Shown: positions 46,336 to 57,334 of the stretch, piece after piece | Position numbering within the stretch: the first letter of the stretch is position 1 | Layout: the number at the start of each line of letters is the position of its first letter | From: Pantoea latae | Lineage (GTDB): Bacteria > Pseudomonadota > Gammaproteobacteria > Enterobacterales > Enterobacteriaceae | Assembly (NCBI RefSeq): GCF_002077695.1 | Contig: NZ_MWUE01000016.1 | Span: 1 to 64,000 of the forward strand | Reading direction: 5' to 3' | Length of the DNA: 64,000 bases | Notes under the pieces: model-generated | The model's database searches: none | The model's input: only the letters and a program-made list of their open reading frames with translations | Told to the model about the DNA's origin: nothing | Translations under genes and position numbers: made by a program

Positions 46336-47247
46336 GTGCGTATAGGTATTGATTTGGGCGGCACCAAAGTCGAAGTGATCGCTCTGTCTGACGAGGGAAT
46401 CGAGCTGTTTCGCCACCGCGTGGATACGCCGCGCGACGATTATGCTGCCACGGTGCAGGCCATTGCCGATCTGGTGCGGCTCGCCGAGGCGAAAACCGGC
46501 CAGACCGGCAGCGTCGGCGTCGGCATTCCCGGCACCATTTCGCCTTACGCGCACCGCGTCAAAAACGCCAACTCCACCTGGCTCAACGGCCAGCCGCTGG
46601 ATCGCGATCTGGCGCAGGCGCTGCAGCGCGAGGTGCGCATCGCCAACGACGCCAACTGCCTGGCGGTTTCCGAGGCGGTGGACGGCGCGGGCGCGGGCCA
46701 GCCGCTGGTGTTCGCGGTGATCATCGGCACCGGATCGGGCGCGGGCGTGGCGATCAACGGCGAGGCGCGTATTGGCGGCAACGGCAACGCCGGCGAGTGG
46801 GGCCACAACCCGCTGCCGTGGATGGATGAAGAGGAGCTGCGCTACCGCGAAGAGGTGCCGTGCTACTGTGGGCAGAAGGGCTGCATCGAAACCTTTGTCT
46901 CCGGCACCGGCTTCGGCATCGACTACCGGCGGCTGAGCGGGCAGGCGCTGAAAGGCGCGGAGATCGCCCGACTGATCGCGCAGCAGGATCCCATTGCCGA
47001 GCAGGCGATGCAGCGCTACGAAACCCGGCTGGCGAAGTCGCTGGCGCAGGTGGTGAACCTGCTGGATCCCGATGCGATCGTGCTCGGCGGCGGCATGAGT
47101 AATAACGATCGTCTCTATCAGACCGTGCCCGCGCTGATGAAGCAGTGGGTATTCGGCGGCGAGTGCGAAACGCCGGTGCTGAAAGCGAAACACGGTGATT
47201 CGAGCGGGGTGCGCGGCGCGGCCTGGCTCTGGCCGCTGAAACGTTAA
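46336..47247 (+). CDS. mak: Fructokinase / manno(fructo)kinase (ROK family)
   Basis: Phosphorylates fructose and mannose to the 6-phosphates. The 303-residue ROK kinase starts at GTG 46336: [17 protein letters not shown]. The glucose/ROK signature [29 protein letters not shown] with the catalytic histidine, and the zinc motif [11 protein letters not shown] are all present. It has E. coli synteny between rdgC and sbcC; araJ is missing. Confidence 0.94.
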   Translation: MRIGIDLGGTKVEVIALSDEGIELFRHRVDTPRDDYAATVQAIADLVRLAEAKTGQTGSVGVGIPGTISPYAHRVKNANSTWLNGQPLDRDLAQALQREVRIANDANCLAVSEAVDGAGAGQPLVFAVIIGTGSGAGVAINGEARIGGNGNAGEWGHNPLPWMDEEELRYREEVPCYCGQKGCIETFVSGTGFGIDYRRLSGQALKGAEIARLIAQQDPIAEQAMQRYETRLAKSLAQVVNLLDPDAIVLGGGMSNNDRLYQTVPALMKQWVFGGECETPVLKAKHGDSSGVRGAAWLWPLKR

Positions 47248-47257
47248 GCCTGGCGCG

Positions 47258-47623
47258 TCACTGCCGCTGGCCGAAGGCGAATTGCCAGCTCTCCGGCACG
47301 CCGACCGGCGGCAGCGGCAGGTTGCGCGCGCTGCTCACCTGCTGCCAGGCGCGCAGGCAGAGCGCCTCGTCGCCTTCGGTGCGCAGCACGCTGTAGCCGC
47401 CGTCGGCGCGGCGATGCGCGGAGACCAGGCAGCGCTGGTTGGGATAGCGCGGCGCGACCGTGCTGTTGAAGCTGTCGATCAGCTGCTGCTGCACCGCGTG
47501 CAGATAGCGGCACTGCGCGGCGTTGTCGTCGCGGCCGCAGGCCAGATCGCGCGGTGGTTGGTGTTGGCTGCTGCATCCTGCCAGCAGTATGCTGGCGAGC
47601 AGCAGCGCGATGCCTGTTTTCAT
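47258..47623 (-). CDS. Lipoprotein with TolA-C-like domain
   Basis: A 121-residue lipoprotein: signal peptide [17 protein letters not shown] (lipobox LAGC). The mature part has CRYLHAVQQQLIDSFN, RCLVSAHRRADGGYSVLRTEGDEALC and a final WQFAFGQRQ. The pattern (helix, then two strands with a Cys pair) resembles domain III of TolA and related small lipoproteins. It might bind colicin or Pal/TolB-type partners; this is inference. Its start codon overlaps the sbcC stop region, so it is probably the last gene of the sbcDC operon. Confidence 0.7.
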   Translation of the reverse strand: MKTGIALLLASILLAGCSSQHQPPRDLACGRDDNAAQCRYLHAVQQQLIDSFNSTVAPRYPNQRCLVSAHRRADGGYSVLRTEGDEALCLRAWQQVSSARNLPLPPVGVPESWQFAFGQRQ

Positions 47624-50600
47624 TACGCCTCCTGAGCGCGGGGCAGTTCCAGTTTGCTGTAGCCCAGCCCGTTAATTTTGCGCACCCGGATCTGCACCGG
47701 AATACGCTCTTTCATCGCCTCGACGTGGCTGATCACGCCGATAGTTTTGCCGCTGGCGTTGAGCGCATCGAGCGCGTCCAGCGCGGTGTCGAGCGTTTCG
47801 GCGTCCAGCGTACCGAAGCCCTCGTCGAGAAACAAAGACTCTATACGGGTTTTCACGCTGACTAAATCTGAAAGCGCCAGCGCCAGCGCCAGACTGACCA
47901 GAAAACTTTCGCCGCCGGAGAGGGTGCGCGTATCGCGTGCGGCGTCCGCCTGCCAGGTATCGATCACGTCCAGCTCCAGCGCGTCGCTGGCGCGGCGCTG
48001 TAACAAATAGCGGCCGTGCAGCCGGTCGAGCTGGCGGTTGGCGAGCGCCACCAGGTGATCCAGCGTCAGCCCCTGCGCGAAGCGGCGGAATTTATCGCCG
48101 CTGGCGGAGCCGATCAGATCGTTCAGCTGGCTCCACTGATCCAGCGCCACCTCGTCCTCTTCGATCTGCGTCATCAGGCTTTGCTGCTGCTGGCGCAGGC
48201 GCGCGTCGCTCTGCAGCTGCTGCTGGGCTTCCCCCTGCTGGCGCGCGTTGTCGCGCAGCGCCAGACGCAGCTGCTCAAGCTGCGCCGCCAGCGCGGCAGC
48301 GCTCTCGGTCGTCTCTTCGGGCTGGCTGCGCTGATGCGTCGCCCGGCGCTGCTCCAGCTGCTGCTGCTGAGCCTGCAGGGCGTGTCGCTGCCGATCGCAC
48401 TGCTGAAGCCGAGCGCGCAGCGCGCGCGCCTCTTCTTCATCCAGCAGCGCGGCGCGCAGGCTCGCCTCATCGCCGAAGTCGGCGGCGGCCAGCGCAGCGG
48501 CTAACTGCTGCTGCGCCGCGTCCAGCCTCTGGCCGAGGGTTTGCCGACGAGCGTCAAGCTCCGCTGCGCGACCGGCCAGCTGGCTGAGTGCGCTGTGGGT
48601 TTTCTGCTGCGCCTCCAGCGCGGCGGCCAGCGCGGCCTCCTGCTGCTGGATCTGCGCCTGCATCTGCCGCCGCGCCGCGGTGACGTCGTCTTCGCCAAAC
48701 AGCGCCAGCCGCCTGTCGCGCTGCTGCGCCAGCGTCGTTTCGCTTTGCGCGCGCTGCTGCAGCAGCGCGTCAAGCCGCTGGCGCTCGCTTTCCACGCGCT
48801 GCTGCAGGCTGACGCACTGCGCCTCGGCGCGCGCCAGCTGCGGCTGCAGCTGGGCAAGCTGCTGCTCGCTCTCATTCCACTGCTGCCAGCGCTGCTGCTG
48901 CTGCTGCAGCCAGCCGTCGCGCGCCGCCGCGTCGGGCAGGGCGAGGCCGGCGTCGGCCAGCGCCTGACGCAGCGCATCGCTGCGCAGCCGCCAGTCGCTT
49001 TCTTCCTGCGCCAGACGCTGCGTCAGCGTTGTGGCGCGCTCCTGCAGGTTAGCGAGCGTTTGCTGGGCCAGCTGCAGCTGCTGCTGATGCCGCTGCAGCG
49101 CCTGCTGATGGCGCAGATGTTCATCTTTCGCCTGCTGGAGCAGACGCGCCGCCGCTTCCTGCTGGCGAACGCGCTGCTGCAGCGCCTGCTCTTCGCGGTT
49201 CTGCTGCTGCTGCCAGACGGCCAGCGCCGCGCTGTCGTCCGGGTCGAAGGTGAGCACCAGCTCACGCTGTATCGCCTGCCACTGCTGGCTGAGCGCGTCA
49301 AGCCGCTGGGTTTCCGCCGCCAGTTCGTCGCGCAGTCGCTGCTGCTCGGCCTGCGCCTGTTTCAGCGCCTCGCCGGTTTTGATGCCCTCTTCGCGCAGCG
49401 CCTCGACGCGCTGCTCCTGCTCGGCCAGCCGCTGCTGATTCTCGCTCAGCGTCAGCGCGGCGTAGCGCGCGACCGCCGGATGCTGGCAGGAGCCGCACAG
49501 CGGGCAGGGCTGCTCCGGCTCGAGGCGCGCGCGCCAGGCGGAGAGATCGGCGATATGCTGCTCCAGCTCGCAGATCTTTTTAATATCGGCAAGGACGCTT
49601 TTTTCTCGCGCCCAGGCGGCGCGCAGTGCCTGCAGCGAGGCGTCATCCTGCTGCAGACGCTTTTCCAGCGCGGCGAGGCGCTGCTGCCGCGCGCCGATAT
49701 GCTGCTGCAGCGGCGTCCACTGCGAGGCGAGCACCGCCAGCTGCTGGCGCAGCGGGCGGCTGGCCTCGCTCTGTGCCAGGCTGGCCTGCAGCGCCTGCGG
49801 CGGATGCTGCTGCTCCAGATCGGCCAGCGCCTGTTGCGCCGTCTGCAGCGCACCTGCCGCCTGCTGCTCCGCCTGGCTCAGCGGCTCGGCCTGCTGCGTC
49901 AGTTCGCTCAGCATCGACTGCTGGCGGCTCAGCGCCTGCTGCTGCTGCTGCTGCTCTTCGCGCAGCGCCGCCAGCGCGCTTTCCCGCTGCGCCAGCTGGG
50001 CGAAGCGCTCCTGCCACAGCGTCAGCGACGGCCCCCACTGCGGCAGCGTGCCCTGATCGGCGCGCCAGCTCTGCAGCCGCGCCAGCGTGGCCTGCAGCGC
50101 GTCGCGCTGGGCGCTGTCGTTGTGCAGCGCGCGCTCGCTTTGCGTCAGCGTCTGCTGCTGCTGTTCAGCCTCGCGCTGCTGCTGCTGCGCCTGGGCGAGC
50201 AGCGCGGCAATCTGCTGATCCAGCGGGATAATCTGTTCCGTCAGCAGCGTCTCCTGCTGCTGCTGCTGGCACAGCGCGGCGTCGCGCGCCGCCTGTAGGG
50301 TTTCGCGCTGCTGCTGGTCGCGCTGCACCTGCTGTTCGGCGGCCTGCTGCTGCTGCGCCAGCTGCTGCTGGGTCTGCTGCAGCAGCTGCTGCTCCTGCAG
50401 CAGGCTGTCGCGCTGAAGCAGCCGGTCGCGCAGCTTCTCCGCCGGTTCGCTGCGCGCCAGCCGCTGGCGATCCGCTTCCGCATCGCGCCACGCCTGCTCC
50501 GCCGCCGCCAGCGCCGCCTGCGCCGCCTGTATCTCGCTCTCCAGCTGCTGCGCCTGCGTCAGCCACTGATGCTGCTGATGCAGCCTGCCGCTCTGCTGCG

Positions 50601-51306
50601 TCAGCGCCTGCTCCGCCTCGGTCAGCCCGGCCAGCTGTTGCTGCAGCGCCTCGCGCGCGTCGGCGTCGAGCAGCGTCAGGGTGCCGGCGCGGCTGCGCAG
50701 GTTCTCCAGCGCCAGCCGCGCCGCTTTGTGGCGCTCATAGATGGCGACGGAGATCTGGCCGTAGATTTCGGTGCCGGTCAGCTCCTCCAGCAGTTCGGCC
50801 CGTTCGCCCGGCTTTGCGTTGAGAAAAGCGGCGAACTGTCCCTGCGACAGCATCATTGAGCGGGTAAAGCGCTCGAAGTCGAGACCCGACAGCGACTCGA
50901 TCAGCTTTAATTTGTCGTTAACCTTGTCGGCGAAAATTTTGTCGTCGACGCAGCGCGCCAGCTCGACGCGCGGCGCCTGCAATTTGCCGTCGGCGGCGCC
51001 GCGCGCGCGGTTCTGGCTCCAGAAGGCGCGCCAGGCTTCGCCTTTGATCTCGAACTCCACTTCAGCCAGGCATTCGGCGGTGTCGCGCGTCATCAGCCCG
51101 TTTTGCGTCTGCGACAGCACGCCGAGGCGCGGCGTCTGGTGATAGAGCGCCAGGCAGATGGCGTCGAGCAGGGTGGTTTTACCTGCGCCGGTAGCGCCGG
51201 TAATGGCGAACAGGCCGTTGCTGGCGAACGGCTCGCTGCGGAAGTCGATAAACCATTCACCTTTCAGCGCGTTAAGATTTTTGAAACGCAGCGTGAGAAT
51301 TTTCAT
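47623..51306 (-). CDS. sbcC: Exonuclease subunit SbcC (Rad50-like)
   Basis: The ATPase subunit of the SbcCD nuclease, which cleaves hairpins and protein-blocked ends. The N-terminal ATPase lobe has Walker [17 protein letters not shown] and [11 protein letters not shown]. Very long Gln/Ala/Leu coiled coils run through about residues 200-1030. They meet at a zinc hook, CPLCGSC, near residue 600. The C-terminal lobe has the ABC signature [21 protein letters not shown] and Walker [12 protein letters not shown]. It is 1227 residues against 1048 in E. coli, the excess being in the coiled coils. DNA is rich in CAG/CTG runs. Overlaps sbcD by ATGA. Confidence 0.95.
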   Translation of the reverse strand: MKILTLRFKNLNALKGEWFIDFRSEPFASNGLFAITGATGAGKTTLLDAICLALYHQTPRLGVLSQTQNGLMTRDTAECLAEVEFEIKGEAWRAFWSQNRARGAADGKLQAPRVELARCVDDKIFADKVNDKLKLIESLSGLDFERFTRSMMLSQGQFAAFLNAKPGERAELLEELTGTEIYGQISVAIYERHKAARLALENLRSRAGTLTLLDADAREALQQQLAGLTEAEQALTQQSGRLHQQHQWLTQAQQLESEIQAAQAALAAAEQAWRDAEADRQRLARSEPAEKLRDRLLQRDSLLQEQQLLQQTQQQLAQQQQAAEQQVQRDQQQRETLQAARDAALCQQQQQETLLTEQIIPLDQQIAALLAQAQQQQREAEQQQQTLTQSERALHNDSAQRDALQATLARLQSWRADQGTLPQWGPSLTLWQERFAQLAQRESALAALREEQQQQQQALSRQQSMLSELTQQAEPLSQAEQQAAGALQTAQQALADLEQQHPPQALQASLAQSEASRPLRQQLAVLASQWTPLQQHIGARQQRLAALEKRLQQDDASLQALRAAWAREKSVLADIKKICELEQHIADLSAWRARLEPEQPCPLCGSCQHPAVARYAALTLSENQQRLAEQEQRVEALREEGIKTGEALKQAQAEQQRLRDELAAETQRLDALSQQWQAIQRELVLTFDPDDSAALAVWQQQQNREEQALQQRVRQQEAAARLLQQAKDEHLRHQQALQRHQQQLQLAQQTLANLQERATTLTQRLAQEESDWRLRSDALRQALADAGLALPDAAARDGWLQQQQQRWQQWNESEQQLAQLQPQLARAEAQCVSLQQRVESERQRLDALLQQRAQSETTLAQQRDRRLALFGEDDVTAARRQMQAQIQQQEAALAAALEAQQKTHSALSQLAGRAAELDARRQTLGQRLDAAQQQLAAALAAADFGDEASLRAALLDEEEARALRARLQQCDRQRHALQAQQQQLEQRRATHQRSQPEETTESAAALAAQLEQLRLALRDNARQQGEAQQQLQSDARLRQQQQSLMTQIEEDEVALDQWSQLNDLIGSASGDKFRRFAQGLTLDHLVALANRQLDRLHGRYLLQRRASDALELDVIDTWQADAARDTRTLSGGESFLVSLALALALSDLVSVKTRIESLFLDEGFGTLDAETLDTALDALDALNASGKTIGVISHVEAMKERIPVQIRVRKINGLGYSKLELPRAQEA

Positions 51307-52502
51307 TCGCTCTCCTCCAGCGACGCGAGGGTGGCGCGGAACAGCTCGTTGAGGCGCGCATGCTCCGATTCTTCGATATCCTCCGCCAGCGCGATGCGGC
51401 GGGCGAAGACCTCTTCCACCTTCAGCTCGTTCAGGGTTTCGTTTTTCAGCTGCGCCAGGCTGTGCTGGCGCTGTTCGCGGCTGCGGCGCAGCAGCAGCAC
51501 CTCGACCGGCAGGTCGGCAGTCAGCGCCTCAACGCGGCGCTGCAGATCGCTGAGAAACTCCTGGGTGGTGACCTCAATATCGAGCCAGACCGCTTTCTCG
51601 CCCTGATGATCGGCGAAAGGCGCCAGCTGCGCTTCAATCTCCGCCAGCGAGCCTTTCAGCATCTTCATCGGCTGAAACAGGGGAACGGGCAGCGGCGTGA
51701 CGGACTGCAGACCGGCGCTATCCAGCTCCAGCAAAAAGACGCTTTTCTCGCTGCCGAGTTCGTCGAAGCTGAGCGGGATCGGCGAGCCGCTGTAGCGGAT
51801 ATGATCGCTGTTGGCGACGCGCTGGGCGCGATGAATATGGCCAAGCGCCACGTAGTCGACCTCAGGAAACGCCGAGGCGGGAAAGGCGTCGAGCGTGCCG
51901 ATATAGATATCGCGCACCGAATCGCTTTTGCTGACGCCGACGGTGGTGAGATGGCCGGTGGCGATCACCGGCAGCGCCAGCGGATGGGCGCGCGCCGCGT
52001 CAACGCTGCGCTGATAGTGCGCGGCGATCGCCTCCAGCAGGCTGAGCTGTTTTTCGCGGCCCGACTGGCCGGCGCGGCTGCGCAGAATATCGCGCGGCCG
52101 CAGATAGGGAATGGCGCACAGCAGCGCGCCCGGTTCGCCGGCGCGCTCGCGCAGCAGCAGCAGGTTGTGATCCGCCTGCGGCGTGGTGATCACCTGGGTA
52201 TTGAGGCAGGCGAGCAGGGCGCGCGACTCGTTAAGGGTCGCCACCGAGTCGTGGTTGCCCGCCAGCACCACCAGCTGACAACCGGTCGGCTGCAGCGCCA
52301 CCACGAAGCGGTTGAACAGCTCGCGCGCGTAGCTCGGCGGCGTGCCGCTATCAAACAGATCGCCCGCGACGATCAGCGCGTCGACCTGATGCGCCTCAAT
52401 ACGCGCCAGCAGCCAGTCGAGAAAGGCCTGGTGCTCGGCCGCCCGGCTTTTGTTATAGAAAAACTGACCGAGGTGCCAGTCCGCGGTGTGAATGATGCGC
52501 AT
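51303..52502 (-). CDS. sbcD: Exonuclease subunit SbcD (Mre11-like)
   Basis: The metallophosphoesterase subunit of SbcCD, 399 residues. Metal-binding motifs are in order: [39 protein letters not shown] and [11 protein letters not shown]. The C-terminal capping domain follows. It is the first gene of the minus-strand operon sbcD-sbcC, divergent from phoB across a 195-bp region. Confidence 0.96.
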   Translation of the reverse strand: MRIIHTADWHLGQFFYNKSRAAEHQAFLDWLLARIEAHQVDALIVAGDLFDSGTPPSYARELFNRFVVALQPTGCQLVVLAGNHDSVATLNESRALLACLNTQVITTPQADHNLLLLRERAGEPGALLCAIPYLRPRDILRSRAGQSGREKQLSLLEAIAAHYQRSVDAARAHPLALPVIATGHLTTVGVSKSDSVRDIYIGTLDAFPASAFPEVDYVALGHIHRAQRVANSDHIRYSGSPIPLSFDELGSEKSVFLLELDSAGLQSVTPLPVPLFQPMKMLKGSLAEIEAQLAPFADHQGEKAVWLDIEVTTQEFLSDLQRRVEALTADLPVEVLLLRRSREQRQHSLAQLKNETLNELKVEEVFARRIALAEDIEESEHARLNELFRATLASLEESE

Positions 52503-52617
52503 AAAACTCCCTGACGAATCGGTTTGCCGGACGATTATACCGGCTATGGGGCAAAAGCGAAAAAAGCCGCGCCGGCGGTGATAAAGCGGTGTTAAAGCGC
52601 TGATTGAGCGGCTATGT

Positions 52618-52651
52618 TTTTCATAAAAGTGTCATAAATCTGACGCATAAT
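52618..52651 (+). promoter_or_regulatory. Pho box and -10 of phoB
   Basis: TTTTCAT-AAAA-GTGTCAT (52618-52635) matches the E. coli phoB Pho box. CATAAT (52646-52651) follows at the standard 10-bp spacing. Predicts autoactivation of phoBR by PhoB. Confidence 0.85.
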
Positions 52652-52697
52652 GGCGCCGCATATAACGGTGACAGCGGTCACATCAGCAGGAGTTACA

Positions 52698-53387
52698 ATG
52701 GCTAAGCGCATTTTGGTTGTGGAAGATGAAGCCCCTATCCGTGAAATGCTGTGTTTCGTTCTGGAGCAGAACGACTACCAGCCCATTGAGGCCGAGGATT
52801 ATGACAGCGCGATAGGGAAACTGATTGAGCCCTGGCCAGATCTGATCCTGCTGGACTGGATGCTGCCAGGCGGCAGCGGCATTCAGTTTATCAAGCACCT
52901 GAAGCGCGAAGCGTTAACGCGCGATATCCCGGTGATGATGCTGACGGCGCGCGGCGAAGAGGAAGATCGCGTGCGCGGGCTGGAAGTGGGCGCGGACGAC
53001 TATATTACCAAGCCCTTCTCGCCGAAAGAGCTGATGGCGCGCATCAAAGCGGTGATGCGCCGCATTTCGCCGATGGCGGTGGAAGAGGTGATCGAGATGC
53101 AGGGCCTGAGCCTGGATCCGTCGTCGCACCGCGTAATGTCGGAGTCGACGCCGCTGGAGATGGGGCCGACCGAATATAAGCTGCTGCACTTCTTTATGAC
53201 CCATCCCGAGCGGGTTTACAGCCGCGAACAGCTGCTGAACCACGTCTGGGGCACCAATGTTTATGTGGAGGATCGCACCGTTGACGTGCATATCCGCCGC
53301 TTACGCAAGGCGCTGGAACTCTCCGGCCACGATCGCATGGTTCAAACCGTTCGCGGAACGGGGTATCGTTTCTCCGCCCGCTACTAA
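52698..53387 (+). CDS. phoB: Phosphate-response regulator PhoB
   Basis: A 229-residue OmpR-type response regulator. The receiver domain (about 1-120) has [12 protein letters not shown], the phospho-acceptor Asp in [13 protein letters not shown], and TKPFSPKEL. The winged-helix domain (about 130-229) has [12 protein letters not shown] and [16 protein letters not shown]. It is nearly identical to E. coli PhoB. Starts at 52698 after AGGAG; the upstream ATG at 52650 is rejected because it overlaps the promoter. phoR follows 14 bp later. Confidence 0.97.
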   Translation: MAKRILVVEDEAPIREMLCFVLEQNDYQPIEAEDYDSAIGKLIEPWPDLILLDWMLPGGSGIQFIKHLKREALTRDIPVMMLTARGEEEDRVRGLEVGADDYITKPFSPKELMARIKAVMRRISPMAVEEVIEMQGLSLDPSSHRVMSESTPLEMGPTEYKLLHFFMTHPERVYSREQLLNHVWGTNVYVEDRTVDVHIRRLRKALELSGHDRMVQTVRGTGYRFSARY

Positions 53388-53401
53388 ACGGAGTTGCCAC
53401 C

Positions 53402-54715
53402 GTGCTGGAACGACTCTCCTGGAAGAGACTGCTCTCCGAGCTGGCGCTGGCCTGCCTGCCGGCGCTGATTATCGGACTGATTTTCGGCTATCTGCCCTGG
53501 CTGCTGCTGCTCAGCGTGCTGGCGGTGCTGCTGTGGCACTTCTATAATCTGATGCGTCTGTCGCACTGGCTGTGGGTGGATCGCACCATGACCCCGCCCA
53601 CCGGTCAGGCGAGCTGGGAGCCGCTGTTTTACGGCCTCTATCAGATGCAGCTGCGCAACCGGCGGCGGCGGCGCGAGCTGGGCAACCTGATCAAACGTTT
53701 TCGCAGCGGCGCCGAAACCCTGCCCGACGCGGTGGTGCTGACCACGGAAGAGGGCACCATATTCTGGTGCAACGGGCTGGCGCAGCAGCATCTCGGCCTG
53801 CGCTGGCCAGAAGACAACGGCCAGAACATCCTCAATTTGCTGCGCTACCCGGAATTCTCCCGCTATATTCGCCAGCGCGACTTCAATAAGCCCCTCACCC
53901 TGATCCTCAATAACCAGCACCATATGGAGTTCCGCGTGATGCCCTACAGCGAAGGGCAGTGGCTGATGGTGGCGCGCGACGTCACGCAGATGCATCAGCT
54001 GGAAGGGGCGCGGCGTAACTTCTTCGCCAACGTCAGCCACGAGCTGCGCACGCCGCTAACGGTGCTGCAGGGCTATCTGGAGATGATGAACGACTCGGTG
54101 ATGAACGAGCGTTCGCGCGGCAAAGCGCTGCAAACCATGCAGGAGCAGACGCGCCGCATGGACAGCCTGGTGCGCCAGCTGCTGACGCTGTCGCGCATCG
54201 AGGCCGCGCCGGCGATCGATATGAAAGAGACCGTGGACGTGCCGATGATGCTACTGCTGCTGCAGCGCGAAGCGGAGACGCTAAGCGGCGGCCGTCATAG
54301 CATCCATTTTCATACCGACCCGCACCTTAAGGTGCTCGGCGACGACGATCAGCTGCGCAGCGCCCTCTCTAATCTGGTCTATAACGCGGTAAACCACACG
54401 CCCGAGGGCACGCGCATCGACATCAGCTGGCTACGCAACCGCCAGGGCGCGCAGTTCAAGGTGTGCGACAACGGGCCAGGCATCCCCGTCGAGCATCTGC
54501 CGCGCCTGACCGAACGCTTCTACCGCGTGGATAAGGCGCGCTCGCGCGCCACCGGCGGCAGCGGACTGGGGCTGGCGATCGTCAAGCACGCCCTCAGCCA
54601 CCATAACGCGCGGCTGGAGATCACCAGCATTCCCGATAAAGAGACCTGTTTTACCTTTACGCTGCCGTCGAGGTTGATCGTCAGCGCGGGATTACAGGAG
54701 AATGCTGTCCATTAA
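53402..54715 (+). CDS. phoR: Phosphate-sensing histidine kinase PhoR
   Basis: A 437-residue inner-membrane sensor kinase. Two N-terminal membrane segments (about 10-50), a cytoplasmic charged region, and a PAS domain (about 95-195) come first. The phospho-acceptor His is in [21 protein letters not shown]. The ATPase domain has [22 protein letters not shown] and [14 protein letters not shown]. It senses phosphate through PstSCAB-PhoU and phosphorylates PhoB. GTG start, GGAG upstream. Confidence 0.96.
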   Translation: MLERLSWKRLLSELALACLPALIIGLIFGYLPWLLLLSVLAVLLWHFYNLMRLSHWLWVDRTMTPPTGQASWEPLFYGLYQMQLRNRRRRRELGNLIKRFRSGAETLPDAVVLTTEEGTIFWCNGLAQQHLGLRWPEDNGQNILNLLRYPEFSRYIRQRDFNKPLTLILNNQHHMEFRVMPYSEGQWLMVARDVTQMHQLEGARRNFFANVSHELRTPLTVLQGYLEMMNDSVMNERSRGKALQTMQEQTRRMDSLVRQLLTLSRIEAAPAIDMKETVDVPMMLLLLQREAETLSGGRHSIHFHTDPHLKVLGDDDQLRSALSNLVYNAVNHTPEGTRIDISWLRNRQGAQFKVCDNGPGIPVEHLPRLTERFYRVDKARSRATGGSGLGLAIVKHALSHHNARLEITSIPDKETCFTFTLPSRLIVSAGLQENAVH

Positions 54716-54733
54716 TCCTTAATGGAATCGGTT

Positions 54734-55666
54734 ATGCGCGCCTTGCTGCTGTTGCTTTCTCTCTTCACGCCCGCCGTGGTTTCGGCGGCGCCGCAGCCCG
54801 AAATGCTGGCCGGCAACCTCAGCAGCGTCGGCTCCGACACGCTGGGCACGCTGATGATGCTGTGGAGCGAGGATTTCAGCGCGCGCGCGCCGGGGGTGAA
54901 TCTGCAGGTGCAGGCCTCCGGCTCCTCGACCGCGCCCACCGCGCTGGCGGCGGGCGCGGCGCAGCTCGGCCCGATGAGCCGCCCGATGCAGGCGGAAGAG
55001 CGCCAGCTGTTTCAGGCGCGCTATGGCTATGCGCCGCTTGCCGTGCCGGTGGCGCTCGACGCGCTGGTGGTGGTGGTCAATCAGCGCAATCCGCTGACGC
55101 AGATCGCCGCGCGCCAGCTGGATGCGGTTTTCTCCATCACGCGCCTGTGCGGCGCCACGCAGCAGCCGACGCGCTGGGGCGATCTCGGCGTGCGTCAGCC
55201 CGACTGGGCGCGCCGTCCGCTGCAGCGCTACGGGCGCAACTCCGCCTCGGGCACCTGGGGCTTCTTTAAGCAGCAGGCGCTGTGCAACGGCGATTTCCGC
55301 GCCGACGTGGCGGAGTTTCCCGGCTCGGCCGCCGTGGTGCAGGCGGTTGCCGCCAACCCGCGCAGTATCGGCTACGCCAGCTTCGGCTTTCATCTCAGCG
55401 GCGTGAAGATGCTCGCCGTGGCCGACGCGCAGGGCGAGGCGGTGGCGCCGGACGCCGACTCTATCCGCAGCGGCCGCTATCCCTGGGCGCGCCCGCTCTA
55501 TCTCTACGTTAACAAAGCGCCGGGCAAACCGCTGCCGCCGCTGGTGGACGCCTTTCTGCATCAGGTGCTGTCGCCCCAGGGCCAGCAGCGCGTCAGCGAG
55601 GCGGGCTATCTGCCGCTCTCTTCCGCGCAGCGTGCGCAGGCATTGCAGGCTATTGAGGCGAAGTAA
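54734..55666 (+). CDS. PstS-like phosphate-binding periplasmic protein
   Basis: A 310-residue exported protein; signal peptide MRALLLLLSLFTPAVVSA. The mature part resembles PstS/SphX binding proteins: GNLSSVGSDTLGTLMMLW, VQASGSSTAPTALAAGAAQLGPMSR (anion-binding Ser/Thr), RNSASGTWGFFKQ and IGYASFGF. It follows phoR directly and is not accompanied by pstCAB. It may feed a transporter encoded elsewhere or act as a sensor or scavenger. A GGAA precedes 54734; the ATG at 54722 is an alternative start adding four residues. Confidence 0.82.
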   Translation: MRALLLLLSLFTPAVVSAAPQPEMLAGNLSSVGSDTLGTLMMLWSEDFSARAPGVNLQVQASGSSTAPTALAAGAAQLGPMSRPMQAEERQLFQARYGYAPLAVPVALDALVVVVNQRNPLTQIAARQLDAVFSITRLCGATQQPTRWGDLGVRQPDWARRPLQRYGRNSASGTWGFFKQQALCNGDFRADVAEFPGSAAVVQAVAANPRSIGYASFGFHLSGVKMLAVADAQGEAVAPDADSIRSGRYPWARPLYLYVNKAPGKPLPPLVDAFLHQVLSPQGQQRVSEAGYLPLSSAQRAQALQAIEAK

Positions 55667-55744
55667 GCGCTAACATGAATTTATTTCATCTCCACTGAAT
55701 TTTCTTCTGTTGCACACAGGGCGCGCCCGTGTCACTCTCAACGC

Positions 55745-55768
55745 AGACGTTTAGCCATCCAGATGGCT
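55745..55768 (+). promoter_or_regulatory. Tandem MetJ boxes
   Basis: Three contiguous 8-mers, AGACGTTT, AGCCATCC and AGATGGCT, match the metbox AGACGTCT at 7, 5 and 6 positions. They lie 62 bp before the methyltransferase start, predicting repression by MetJ-SAM. Confidence 0.65.
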
Positions 55769-55829
55769 GCACATAACTTAGCGAAATTATCCCGCGACGT
55801 CACTAATCGTCAGGGTGCCAGGAGTAGAG

Positions 55830-56933
55830 ATGACCGCACAGACCGCCCCGTTCCGCGCCGATACCGTCGGCAGTTTCCTGCGTCCAGCCGCCATTAAAAA
55901 CGCGCGCGAGCAGTATGCCGCCGGCCAAATCGACAAAGCCGCGCTGACCCGCATTGAAGACGAAGCGATTCGCGACGTGGTGAGCAAGCAGATCGCCAAC
56001 GGCCTGCAGGTGGTGACCGACGGCGAGTTCCGCCGCGCCTGGTGGCACTTCGACTTTTTCGGCGGCCTGGAGGGCGTTGAGCTGTTCGAAGCCGATCAGG
56101 GCATTCAGTTCAACGGCGTGCAGACCAAAGCGCACGGCGTGCGCGTGGTGGGCAAGCTCGGCTTCCGCGATCACCCGATGCTGGAGCACTTCCGCTTTCT
56201 GCAGAGCGTCGCGGGCGACGCGGTGCCGAAAATGACCATTCCCAGCCCGAGCGTGCTGCATTTCCGCGGCGGTCGCAAGGTGATCGACGAGACGGTCTAT
56301 CCCGATCTGGCGGCGTACTTCGACGATCTGGCGGAAACCTATAAAACGGCGATCAAAGCCTTTTACGACGCGGGCTGCCGCTATCTGCAGCTCGACGACA
56401 CCGTCTGGGCCTACCTCTGCTCGGAAGATCAGAAGCGTCAGATCCGCGAGCGCGGCGACGATCCCGAGCAGCTGGCGCAAACCTATGCTCGCGTGCTTAA
56501 CAAGGCGCTGGAGGGCAAACCCGCCGATCTCACCGTGGGCCTGCACGTCTGTCGCGGCAACTTCCGCTCGACCTGGATTTCAGAAGGCGGCTATGAGCCG
56601 GTGGCGGAGATCCTGTTCGGCGGCGTCAATATCGACGCCTTCTTCCTTGAGTATGACAACGAGCGCTCGGGCGGTTTCGAACCGCTGCGCTTTATCAAGC
56701 CGGGCCATCAGAAAGTGGTGCTGGGGCTGGTGACCACCAAAAACGGCGAGCTGGAAGATCCGGCGCAGGTGAAGGCGCGCCTGCAGGAGGCGGCGAAATT
56801 CGTTAGCCTCGACCAGATTTGCCTCAGCCCGCAGTGCGGTTTCGCCTCTACCGAAGAGGGCAACAGCCTGAGCGAAGAGCAGCAGTGGGCGAAGATCCGC
56901 CTGGTGGTCGATATCGCTGGTCAGGTGTGGTAA
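55830..56933 (+). CDS. MetE C-terminal-like methyltransferase (YxjG/YxjH type)
   Basis: A 367-residue protein of the cobalamin-independent methionine synthase C-terminal family. It begins FRADTVGSFLRP, then VTDGEFRRAWWHFDF, YLQLDDTVWAYL, GLHVCRGNFRSTW (zinc ligands His and Cys) and LSPQCGFAST (zinc Cys). It lacks the MetE N-terminal half and probably transfers a methyl group to homocysteine from a donor other than the usual folate. MetJ boxes upstream support a methionine role. ATG 55830 with AGGAG; an upstream GTG (55815) is less likely. Confidence 0.85.
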   Translation: MTAQTAPFRADTVGSFLRPAAIKNAREQYAAGQIDKAALTRIEDEAIRDVVSKQIANGLQVVTDGEFRRAWWHFDFFGGLEGVELFEADQGIQFNGVQTKAHGVRVVGKLGFRDHPMLEHFRFLQSVAGDAVPKMTIPSPSVLHFRGGRKVIDETVYPDLAAYFDDLAETYKTAIKAFYDAGCRYLQLDDTVWAYLCSEDQKRQIRERGDDPEQLAQTYARVLNKALEGKPADLTVGLHVCRGNFRSTWISEGGYEPVAEILFGGVNIDAFFLEYDNERSGGFEPLRFIKPGHQKVVLGLVTTKNGELEDPAQVKARLQEAAKFVSLDQICLSPQCGFASTEEGNSLSEEQQWAKIRLVVDIAGQVW

Positions 56934-57334
56934 TGCTGTAAACTTGTGCAAACAGGCGCGTAAAACGCGCCTTTTGTGCATCAGGATGCGCACTTACGCT
57001 GAAATTTCTTACGCGCTGGAGAAAAAATAAGCACATCATCTGATGCCCTGCGGAGATATATCCGAGATATTCACTGGTTTTGCCCTGTTTTCCGTCATAA
57101 CCTTCTGGTTTTCCGATCCCGTATTGCCTTTCTCCGCTATAAACGTTCTACTTACGGCCGTTGTCGTATCATCCCACTTGTGAACAGAACAAAAGCAGCT
57201 TAATTCACCTGCGCGACACGATTAAGGCAAGCACAATGCGCTGGCATCGTGCGCTAAGTCGTTGTCAACGCGCGGTCTGGGGACAACATAAACCCAACTT
57301 CCACCGCAACACTCGTAACAGGCAATACAGTTGT
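56934..57334 (+). other. Intergenic region before brnQ
   Basis: Contains the terminator at 56954. The rest is a leader of about 350 bp with no supported gene. The brnQ frame is open through the last 174 bp, but the upstream translation does not resemble the family. Confidence 0.4.
56954..56975 (+). terminator. Terminator of the methyltransferase gene
   Basis: AGGCGCGT-AAA-ACGCGCCT is followed by TTTT, 20 bp after the stop codon. Confidence 0.8.

Noticed and set aside
48541..50298. 585-residue frame antisense to sbcC
   Set aside because: Leu/Arg/Gln-rich mirror of the repetitive sbcC coiled-coil codons; no start signal.
57161..57334. N-terminal extension of BrnQ
   Set aside because: Upstream residues are not hydrophobic or family-like; ATG 57335 gives the exact E. 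coli length of 439.
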